Of a stretch of 17,073 bases of DNA, positions 1-8,240 are shown piece by piece. Both the position numbers and the translations under genes were made by a program. Numbering within the stretch: position 1 is the stretch's first letter; the number at the start of each line of letters is the position of its first letter. This DNA comes from Terana coerulea (Eukaryota; Basidiomycota; Agaricomycetes; Polyporales; Phanerochaetaceae). The notes under the pieces were generated by a model. That model worked only from the letters and a program-made list of their open reading frames with translations. It was not told the DNA's origin and searched no databases. Where the stretch lies: positions 1 through 17,073 of the forward strand of contig JAKOGH010000810.1 in the NCBI GenBank assembly GCA_024811115.1, in the 5' to 3' direction.

Positions 1-48
1 ATGCAAGTCGGGTCAGCGCGTTCTCCCATGGGGGCCCATTCAACGGAG

Positions 49-2739
49 CTAAGCCGCTGTAAACGCGCACCTCGCTATCAAGGCATCAGCCTCGCGGTCC
101 TTCAGGCGGGCGTAGAGCATGGCGAGGAGGATGAGGTCCTCGTACAGAAACGCGTCATTGCGTCCTCCAGGCCCTCGTCGTCGTCCGAGTCCGGGTGCGT
201 GTCGGTGTATGCCCTGTGCCGACGCTGGCCGGTGCACACGGTGCACCTGCGCACGAAAGCTGCGGCTCTTCTCCCGAGCGAAGGACTGCAGTCAAGACAT
301 TCATGTCCTCCGCAGCTGGTGGGAAGGGTCAGCGCGAACGGGCAGGCAGCTGACAGAGGCGGTGTGGCACGCACCGGCGTCGGTCTTGTAGATGCCTGAA
401 TCTCGCGAGGCGCATACACGAAGAGCTTAACTTTCACGCAGAGACAGGGTCCTCGACCTTGTTGCGGACGGCTGAATGCTTCCTCGAGGGCCTTCACTTC
501 TTCCATCAAAGATCCAGTGAACATTCTAGGGCCGGCGACGATCAGTTGCGCATACAGGCAACTCAGAACGTTTACGCACCGGCAGTAGGCTGCGCCCACC
601 GAATGGCTGGGCGGAAGAGGTCCAAGAACCTGCCAACAGGCGATCAGCATCCACCTAGCGGAAGACTAGCGAGGCGCCTTACCTCGAATCGCCACGGAAC
701 ATCTTCCGAGTGCACCTTGTGCACGAAGCTGCAGAGATGCTATGGATGCCCTTCAGACCGGCAAATACCTCTGACGCATTGTTAGCTGCGACGAACCACT
801 GGAAAACAGTAGAAGCGAGCCTATCGAGCGTGAGTGCGAGGGAGTCAACTGTATAGCAGCGAGATCTACGCACGAGATACGAGCCCATTCAACGACTGCC
901 CTGGTAATTCGGAGGAAGGTTTCTTATGTCCGGCGTGTGCTTGATGGTCAGCGAAGACGTGTGTTATGCCATCTACACAGAAGCGTTATTACACAATGCG
1001 TAAAGGCCCGAGAGCCAACCTACTTCGGCCCAGAAGCTCGCCCTTCACGCTTCGGACAGCATCCCTCAGGCCATCTACCCGCTTCGGTAATCTCCTTGGC
1101 GAACCGTATCCGACCGTCGTCGCGATGCGTCAGCCTCTTCCCGTCGACGCGCATCCTCCAGCTCCTCCTCACTGCCGTGGGCACCATTCAGCTGCGTTGC
1201 GCGCGACATGCAGGGTGTGGTACATACCTGAGGCGTGTGGGCCCGGAGAGCAGGAACGATCTCAGGACAGTGACGACGCGAACACCGGCGAAGACAGGAG
1301 CGTGTGCAGATACGACCGCAGAGTCAATCTGTTCTTCTCAGCGCGCGAGCCGGACGGGTGCATCGTTGCTCCTGCACTGCTGCTGACGCTAAGCGGCGAT
1401 CCGGGGCTGCCTGTGTCGTGGCTTCGCGAACTCGAGGCACTCTGGAACGAGTCCACGCTCGCGTTCGCGTCGTCAGCGAACATTCCTGGCATGACCCTCG
1501 AGTGGCGAGGGGTGTAAGCGTCGAGGGACTGGCCGGAGCCGAGCTCGCCTGGTTGCTCTGGTGCCTGTGATGTGTGGTTTGGTGCGCCTGAGGAGATCCA
1601 GCACTGGAAGGCGGTGTGGACCATGTCACGTCCACATAGGCACGGTCTTTCACAGGGGGCGATGGTATTATCTCCATGGAGTGCGCTTTACGGAGCTAAG
1701 ACATCAATCAGGAGCAAGACAGAACACTCTGCAAATCGGGCGTACTTCATCTGCCAACGTTCTGAAATCGCCGTATCGTCGAGAGACAAATACGTCTGCT
1801 TGATGGCTGCGGCGGGTACGAATGATGAATTCCTACGCGTGTATGCACAAATTAGCACCCACTTCAATGAAGTTCACAATCGAGGATGCGAGAGCGTACC
1901 TCGTGCGCCTTACTTCTAACGCGTTTCTTCTCCACCACAGTCCGGACGGAGACAATGTTCACTTTGAGCCTTTCCTGCCTGGCCGCTCTCTTCCTCGCAA
2001 GCATCTCGAGTCGATCCAGGTCCTTCTGCGTCAGACGCACGACTTCTTCTGGCTCATGAAGCTTGGTGCCGCTGCTGATCAGCATAGCAAAGTTCTTCTC
2101 CAGCCTGGTCAGGAGTTTGGCTCTGGTCGCCTCCTCCGAGTTCTCCCGGGTTGTTATCTAGTGGCGATGCAGACGAGAAGTTCCGGGAGAGGAGGTTCGC
2201 CATGAACGGCTGCAGCTTGTCGGGGAAGAAGTCCTTTGAGCGCGGCGGCGAGAATGGAAAGGAGAGTATGAACCTGCGAACATGAAGCGCATGAAGGGGA
2301 CATCGAGCTGCGGTCCATCCTTTGGCGGTGGCGTAAACGGGGGTCCAAGGTAGGAGAACGTGGACTGATTATTCTGGGGTACGGTAGTGAGAGCACCTAG
2401 TTCGCGACGAAACTCTAGCGTGATAAGTTCCTTCTTCAGGTAATGGGCTCGCAGGGGTGTAAGTTCGGCAGATGTCGTTTCTTCTTGTGACTCCGGTTCA
2501 TCGTGCACGGCGGTTCTGCTCAAAGAAGATTCAGGTGGTTGCTCAGAGGAGGGGGACTCTGTCCAAGGCTCGCTAGGGTCCACAGAGGGTGATCCCTGTG
2601 GGGTATGGAATGTGTGATCTGATTGGCTTCCAGGTGAGGAGAGGGAGGAGCCCTGCCGCCGCTTAGGCAAGTCAATGTGAGTTGGCGGCGAGGCAGTGTA
2701 TGGCGAGGTTGGGGTGCCGCCTGCCTGCGTTCCCGCCAT
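49..2739 (-). pseudogene. PXB-PX-DUF3818 protein gene, copy A, frameshifted
   Basis: The gene reads leftwards from ATG 2739. The family (fungal PX proteins such as yeast YPR097W/Lec1) binds phosphoinositides and lipids at membranes. A Ser/Pro-rich N-terminus is followed by a PXB domain (ELTPLRAHYLKKEL, then LDVPFMRFMF), a linker with LEMLARKRAARQERLK, a PX domain (NIVSVRTVVEKKRVRSKAHE, EFIIRTRRSHQ, SRRYGDFRTLADE, PSPPVKDRAYVDVT, LTLRSYLHTLL), and DUF3818 (VFATIKHTPDIRNLPPNYQ, STVFQWFVAANNASE, QPFGGRSLL, MFTGSLMEEVKALEE, FVYAPREIQ, SDDDEGLED, FLYEDLILLAMLYARLKDRE). Introns I can place by family match are 1833-1899, 1696-1745, 1172-1227, 973-1023, 821-873, 630-682, 526-579 and 316-374. Frameshifts include a base lost near 2279, a base gained near 2147, and others near 1270, 1120, 950, 910, 440 and 165. 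Compared with copy B it lacks 12 bp (in frame) near 1969. Family similarity stops near 75, so the last part of DUF3818 is missing or lies outside the window. The family call is firm; its status as a dead gene depends on sequence accuracy. Confidence 0.88.
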
Positions 2740-2910
2740 AGTTAGGCTCGGCGTTGAAGGGTGTCGGGACGATGAGGACGAGTGTGGATGAGCGACGCGG
2801 GGCTCCTATCCTGAGCTAGCCGCGCTCAATCGACCCTGGTCGGGTGCCGGTGCGGTGCGTCATCAGAGACATCGCGCGTCTGGGGATCTGAGGCGCCCGA
2901 TGGTTGGCCA
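689..2910. repeat. Segmental duplication, copy A
   Basis: This segment is repeated in the same orientation at about 14005-16530. The match starts sharply at 689 (copy B 14005), covers the PX-family gene and its upstream region, and fades out after about 2870-2910. Differences are substitutions and many one-base indels, one 12-bp indel, and a 269-bp insertion in copy B. Sequence left of 689 still belongs to the gene in copy A but is absent beside copy B, so copy A looks closer to the source. Confidence 0.93.
2740..2910 (-). promoter_or_regulatory. Upstream region of the PX-gene copy A
   Basis: This is the stretch just upstream of the minus-strand ATG, also kept in copy B (16333 to about 16460). 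Read on the minus strand it has a C/T-rich run 15-50 nt before the ATG, which is common at fungal transcription starts. I see no clear TATA box. The call rests on position and on being carried along in the duplication. Confidence 0.4.
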
Positions 2911-3116
2911 GCGTTGCACACACGCTCACTCAGACTGCACACGGACTCGCTGTCGACGGACGCGTCGCTCGCTGTCATTGCACGTCACAGGGCACAGGCG
3001 CCAACTACAGAACGCAGGAGCAAGGGTCCGCCCTCCTAAGGGCCAAACGTGCTATCTAAAAAAGACGAGAAAGGGCAGTACAACACGTATAGTTATCGGT
3101 AGGCTTCCTTTCCTGC
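2911..3116. other. Intergenic stretch, nothing recognised
   Basis: Mixed-composition DNA between the end of the duplicated block and the GC-rich repetitive region. It has a short A-rich run near 3057-3063 and no convincing coding, RNA or repeat signal. Confidence 0.4.
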
Positions 3117-4208
3117 ATGCTGCGATCGCGGGGCGTGCACTCACTCGCGTGGCTCACGATCGCGCAGTTGCTCTATGCAAGCTCTATGCGGCCAATCTCG
3201 CTCGACGACGCTTTCCGGCCTGGCCAGGCAGACGGTCAGATCTCGGTGAGTGCCTGCCTCTCCTGTCCTCTCCTCCGCTAAATCGCTCTCCCCCGCATAC
3301 AGGCCCGTCTACTCGGGCGCTGTCCCCTCCAACTGACGTGCGCCGTCCGTCTGACCCCGCCAGTCCAAGCGGCTCGCACAACAGTCCATTTCTGCGCACC
3401 ACACCGCGATCCCCGTGCCCTCCTAGCACACCTGCCCCCGCGACCACCTGGGAAGACGCGTCTCGCCCGTGCGACCTCGTACAACACACCCACGCCCTCG
3501 GGAGTGCACTCCCAGGGGCACAAATGCAATCTGACGGTTGCCCTACCAAACCCATCCTGGAAACGACATCGTCTCGCTCGTGCGAACGAGGGCTGTTCGG
3601 GAACGTCAGTTGCAGGGCAGTACACCCAGAACGCGCCGAGTTATTGCGGAAGCTCACCAAATTCTCGACGTCGCAGGCCCGTCCATCGGTGTGCTGCGCT
3701 CGAACACGCATGCCCGGATGCGCCGACACTACCCCGACTACGACGGCGTTGGGTGCGCCCTCGGCCGCTTGCGTCTCGCTCGCCGGACGCATTTTCGTTG
3801 CGGAACAGCAATCCCGGACCGCCAGCACCATCGGCGGGAGGGCGCGGATGGCATGAACGGCTGCGTGGGACACCGGCCTGCGCGACACAACACATTTCAG
3901 GTGGGTACGACCACATCGCGCTCGGGAACGTCAAAACCTCACCTTCGGCTTGCGCAGAAGTCTGTCCCTTCCCACCCACAGACCGTCGCAAATGCACCAC
4001 GGAGCACGCCCTGTCCACAGCACAACGCGCAAATGCACGGGCGGGCAAGACCCCGGTTGGCGGACGGCGCCACATGGCGGAGTGGCGACATTCGCCTCGA
4101 CGCTCCGTGCAGCGCAGCCGCAGCCAGCCGCCGCCCGCACACGGCGGTCTACTCGTCGTGGCGCAGTCGGTGACCAGTGACGCCGTCGCGACCACGAAGC
4201 CGCCATGA
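3117..4208 (+). CDS. Possible two-exon gene, unrecognised product
   Basis: An ATG at 3117 opens a 43-codon exon whose product starts MLRSRGVHSLAWLTIAQLLY, which resembles a short secretion signal. It ends at a consensus donor (GTGAGT, 3246). The intron 3246-3302 has a CGCTAAAT branch-like motif and a CATACAG acceptor. Exon 2 stays in frame from 3303 to TGA 4208, giving about 344 residues. Against it: the DNA is so GC-rich that several frames are open on both strands, the predicted protein is an Arg/Pro/Ser/His/Thr mixture without a recognisable domain, and the second half overlaps a degenerate tandem array. The intron is the best evidence; the protein is doubtful. Confidence 0.22.
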
Positions 4209-4745
4209 CGTCGGTCGGCGGACGACGATCGGTTGCGGAACGGCGACATCCGCCCCGGGACGTGGCGCAGCCGCAGCCCCTCCATCGCGCACGCGCCGCG
4301 CCCCGCGCGTCGACTTGTCCACGTCGGCCAGCGGCCAGCGACGACCTGTGGACCGTGAACAGCCCAACATGTCGGTCGCCGGACGGCGATCTGTTGCGGA
4401 ACGGCCAAATCCGCGGCGACGATGCCCACCCACCCGACCGACGAGTGCCGTCCGCGCGCGTCCCGCTGCAGCGGCGTGTAGCAGCCACACCGCGGCCCTG
4501 GCAATGCGACGCCGAGACCGTGCTTGCGTCGGGGTCGTGGCCGCGGGACGCCGATCCATTGCGGAACGGCCAACATCGACCATCAACAGGGCAGTCGGGG
4601 GACTCGTACACGCACGCGCACCTGGTCTCTCCATTGACCACGCTTCAACCACGTCAACGCGCCGTGAGGACCTCGGTCGCGGGATGCCGTTCTGTCGTAG
4701 AACGGCGAAATGGGCGCGCGATGCGCCCCACAGCGGCCAAGCGAC
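3590..4745. repeat. Degenerate tandem array, units of about 160 bp
   Basis: A core resembling GTTGCGGAACGGC recurs at 4232-4244, 4393-4405, 4558-4570 and 4694-4706, with weaker copies near 4073, 3918, 3797 and 3594. Spacing of the better copies is about 159, 161, 165 and 136 bp. The sequence just before the core, a CGGACGGCGATC-like stretch, is also shared. Units are strongly diverged. Variable positions in the core fall mostly every third base, which hints at a protein-coding origin: plus-strand reading VAGRRSVAER, minus-strand reading RSATDRRPATD. Confidence 0.65.
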
Positions 4746-4920
4746 GAGGACTCGACCTCGCAGGGCCCTCGCGGGCCCTACTCGGGGGCTACAAGCGTGG
4801 CCGTCTGACCGCAGGACGTCATACGCGGCGGCTGCCCGCAGCGCATCGACAATCTCCCGCGGCGGGAGGCGTCGTTTTCGCCTAGACACGAAAAGACGGG
4901 CGTCTAACGTATGTCAGCCC
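4740..4920. repeat. Direct repeat of about 255-bp period, unit 1
   Basis: Shared with unit 2 (4995-5197): a CCTCGCAGGGCCCTC start, a perfect 7-bp-stem inverted repeat (AGGGCCC at 4762-4768, GGGCCCT at 4773-4779), then GGCGTCGTTTTCGCCT, ACGGGCGTCTA and GTCAGCC. On the minus strand the unit encodes EIVDALRAAAAYDVLR. Confidence 0.75.
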
Positions 4921-6010
4921 GCAAGGCCGCTGGAGCATGAACGTCGAGCGTACCTGTGCCGTCACCGCCGCATCTACCGCCTCCCAAAGACCAGCACGGC
5001 GACGAAGAGACCTCGCAGGGCCCTCACGGGCCCTGCTCGGGGACGAGAGGCCCCCGTCAGCGAGGCGTCAGGCGTCGCCGTCGACCCGTCGCACGTCGGA
5101 CGCGGCGGCATCTCGCAGCGCGCTGACAAAATCCCGGCGCGGGGGCGTCGTTTTCGCCTGGAAACGAGAATACAGGCGTCTACCGAAAGTCAGCCAGAAT
5201 AGCCTCGGCAGCACGAGTTATGGACTCACCAACGGCGCACGGCTCGTCCTGGCCACCTCCACCGTCGTCTCCTTGCGTCGCGAAGCCTCGCGTGGGTCTT
5301 GACGAGGCAGGAGGCAAAGATGCGCCCGCGCAACGGGCTGTTGGCGCACGCAGCGTCGAGGGCACACGGACACGACGTCCGCGCGGATGCCGGATTTGAT
5401 TTACAGAATAAGGGACTGGTCCTGTGTCCTCGCGCGCACCAAGTCGTAGACGATGTGCCCTCCGTCCAAGGCCCCCAACATCAAATTCTTGTGCACGTCG
5501 GCAGTGCGCGGCGTTTCGAGACGTTCGCTTGCCGGACGTCGCTCGATGGCTGCACGACGCACCGTGCCCGGCGCGCATACGTCCTTGCGCGTTGCCAAGG
5601 ATTCGGGGTGACGGTCTTGGGCAGATGAGCAACTGAGCGGGAAGTCCGGGTAAGGCTCAGCCAGGTTTGCATCAATTCTATTGGTACTCACTCTTATTCA
5701 TAGGTCTGCTATCTTCGTGAATTGCCTTTGTTACCGACGGCGACGCATCGGTTCAGCCTGCGTCCCGCGGCTGGGACTCCGACCTCGCTTGAGTGTATGG
5801 ATAGACCTGTTGGAGGACACCGTCAGCTCCGATTGGCAGCGACGAGACAGCGCACGCAAGAGCTTCGCGGCCTTGCACGTACAAGCATTCGAAGCGCACA
5901 TACCTGTGTTGACGCGCCGTCGGTGGAGCAACATGCAACGCGCGTTCTCGTCGCCCTCCCGCTATTCTCTCTCCATGCGCGCCGTCGGCGTGGGCTTGCA
6001 GGTCTGCTGA
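4750..6010 (-). pseudogene. Possible decayed multi-exon gene, minus strand
   Basis: Three introns with textbook signals lie on the minus strand: 5807-5903 (GTATGT, GAGCTGACGG, CCAACAG), 5633-5691 (GTGAGT, GGCTGAGCC, CGCTCAG) and 5180-5229 (GTGAGT, GGCTGACTT, CGGTAG). Between them are coding-like peptides such as VHKNLMLGALDGGHIVYDLV (about 5430-5489) and, after the last intron, the EIVDALR/DFVSALR repeat peptides. I could not join the exons into one open frame: stops or frame changes occur near 5400 and 5700. I recognise no family. It may be a broken gene or a live one whose exon limits I misplaced. Confidence 0.33.
4995..5197. repeat. Direct repeat of about 255-bp period, unit 2
   Basis: Partner of 4740-4920. 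The inverted repeat is AGGGCCC 5017-5023 with GGGCCCT 5028-5034; only the loop differs. On the minus strand it encodes DFVSALRDAAASDVRR, clearly related to the unit 1 peptide but in a frame that has shifted relative to the flanking exon sequence. Confidence 0.75.
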
Positions 6011-6019
6011 CAAGACCCC

Positions 6020-7980
6020 GGTCGCTGGAATGTGGTCTGTCATGTCTTTGCTGTGCGCGTGCACGACGGCCTTCAGTCGATGCGCTCTTCTGGCGGCTTG
6101 TGCGAATTGCAGCTTACGGTGTGTGTGCTGCGGGGTTGTAAGACGGCACAGTGAATGGCTTGTGCAATGGATACTGCTCTGGATGTGCAAAGAACTGCTG
6201 GCCGAGAACGAAGGGGTAGGAAGACAATGTGGAGTGTTGCAGGGCAGATTCACAACACCGAACCATGTGGACAATGCTGACCAAAATCTGGGTCCACAGA
6301 GAACGCGCGGCTTTGACTAGCAGCCGACGGCTGTGGATACTGGGCGTTGCCGCTTTGCAATGGGATCAGAATCAAGGGAAACACAACGGCATGCTGTTAC
6401 GAGGTGGATTAGGCGACGTCTTGAGCTGGCACCTCGAGACGTGCGCAACTGACCAATTTCTGATCATCAGTTTCAGACTTACTTGGCATATTGTCCCGCG
6501 TAAATGTGCCTTCGGCCATACCAGCCCATGCTTACACGACTAGAAAGTCTTGTAATCCTGAGCTGGTACTGCCAATGATTATTCAGTTGGACACTTGCAC
6601 TGACAGTTCTTGCAAAGGCTGAAATCACAAGTACAGGCATTCTGCCAGCAAGGTCAGAGCTGATAGGCTCTGATTTATTCTCACGGAATTGTGAACCTGG
6701 CATGCCGTGAACTGATAGGGAAGGTGCCGTGCATCTGCTGGGTAAAGTGTGAGTCCCACGCTACCTTGTTCCGTCATCTCATGATGCGAAGGAACATCAC
6801 AGGTGCTGGGTTTGTACCTTGGCTACATTACACCAAATGTGATGCAATACCCAGCAGCTGTGCTTCGACAGCGCTACTCGCATCGCCTTGATGAAGGTCT
6901 AGTAGCCTTCTGATGTTTGTATTTCTGATTCTGCGGCCCGAATACACATAAATCATGCCAGCGGTATGATAGAGGACAAGCCTCGGATGGGACAGTTGGA
7001 GGTGCTGGTGCTTGATATCTGTGGGTATACAAGAGGGCTTGTATGATTCAAGAGCCCTGTGACATTGAGAATATCAAGAGCGACGTTGAACGGACTTGGA
7101 GTACGCGCACAGCAGTGACTACTAGCATGCCTGTCACCGTCTATCGCGACTAGCAAGGCCCTCTCTTGTCATGGATCGCGAACTCGCACGCTATGAACAT
7201 TTCTACAATTAAACTATACCTAAGACAAACATGTGGAAGCTGCGCATGTATTCCAGTCCGAGCATGTCAGGATTTGGGACGGACGCCAGGATTTCGCCGG
7301 AAAGCGACCAAAGATGGCAATCCATCAACGCCACAAAGAAGAAGCACGCTCAGCGCCCTTACAGCGTTCTGCGCCGTTTACGCTCAACTTGTCTCTGCTC
7401 ACGACATGGCCTGCTCGGCACTCCAGCTTCACATGTCGTTGGCGTCAATTTTACAATATCAACAGCTAAGTACCATTCCGCACTTGTTTTCGGTGCTTAG
7501 TTTTTCCCTCAGACGTCGAGTTTGCGCTCAACTTGCGCGGCAGGCTTGCGGCTTGAAGTGTATGGGATGGGAGTGACGTCTCACCAAGGCCAGGCGAGCT
7601 GAGGCAGATTGGGGGCCTCGTTCAGCCGAGGTGCGCATGCTAGAGGCCAAATGTACCTGGATACTGACAGGCCGTGGAATCGTGCTAGAAGCCTTGCGGC
7701 ATGCTCTGGACGGTTTGCTCAAGCGAATCTTCCGACGGGTGGACCTCGTAACGCAAGCGCAAGTTCACGGCATGCCGTGATGGAGCGCGCGCTCTAGAAG
7801 ATGTGCGATCAAACCGCTGTGCTGGGACGACAACGAAGAGAGAGCCGAGCTCGTTTTCGGCCCTTTCCTCGTTCCCGTCTCACTCAGCAGTTGGAGCGTT
7901 CCGGGCATGTGGGTACGACGTGTGATACGAGGGTCAGACGTACGACCGGAAGAAGGTCTGGAGAGGCCGAAAGTGCCGAG
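6020..7980. other. Gene-poor stretch
   Basis: About 2 kb of lower GC content than its left neighbour. Open frames are short and overlap on both strands, with no consistent splice pattern that I can follow and no RNA gene. It holds an imperfect inverted repeat at 6798-6862 and a 20-bp sequence at 7328-7347 that recurs at 13701-13720. Confidence 0.45.
6798..6862. repeat. Imperfect inverted repeat (stem-loop)
   Basis: CACAGGTGCTGGGT (6798-6811) pairs with ACCCAGCAGCTGTG (6849-6862), 13 of 14 positions, around a 37-nt loop. No flanking target duplication is evident. Confidence 0.55.
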
Positions 7981-7988
7981 ATGAAAGG

Positions 7989-8082
7989 TATAAAGGACGC
8001 GAGGCAAATGGATGAAGACTGCATCCTCTTCCCCTCGTCCTTCTCTCCCTTTCTCCTATCCCCACCACCCCTCTTCTCTGCT
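7989..8082 (+). promoter_or_regulatory. TATA box plus CT-rich core promoter
   Basis: TATAAA at 7989-7994 is followed 30 bp later by an almost pure pyrimidine tract (8024-8082). This pairing is typical of well-expressed fungal genes, with transcription starting in or just after the CT tract. It points right, into the intron-dense region. Confidence 0.6.
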
Positions 8083-8117
8083 CACCCGGCAGCTGGCCAT
8101 TTTACCTCTCGCACTGA

Positions 8118-8240
8118 ATGCGCACTCTTCTCTCGCCGTCATCGAGGACGTTGCTCTCGCAGCGTGCTCGCTTTCTGCGTCGCTCCGTTAGCGTCCGGAC
8201 TCAGGAGGACCGGCTGGTGGTCCAGAGTCAACTTCGATAA
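8118..8240 (+). CDS. Possible upstream ORF in the leader
   Basis: The first ATG after the CT tract opens 40 codons and stops at TAA 8238-8240, directly against the donor of intron 1 (8241). It is not in the frame used by the downstream exons. If the promoter call is right, this would be a leader ORF able to dampen translation of the main frame. Confidence 0.3.
   Translation: MRTLLSPSSRTLLSQRARFLRRSVSVRTQEDRLVVQSQLR

Noticed and set aside
821..888. Reading the LALTLDR stretch as part of the DUF3818 protein
   Set aside because: It lies in the intron at 821-873. Splicing joins ARIS to LASTVFQWF, which fits the family better.
966..1517. Plus-strand frame of 183 codons across the PX gene (also 14553-14831)
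   Set aside because: It is antisense to clearly recognisable PX/DUF3818 coding sequence and has no family match or splice logic of its own.
3590..5197. CRISPR array
   Set aside because: Repeats are degenerate and 160-255 bp long with no short conserved repeat and unique spacers, and the DNA is eukaryotic in character.
3184..5202. Several long open frames on both strands (234-341 codons)
   Set aside because: The stretch is very GC-rich, so stop codons are rare in all frames. The frames overlap each other and give Arg/Pro/Ala-rich translations without domains. Only the version with an intron (3117-4208) was kept, at low confidence.
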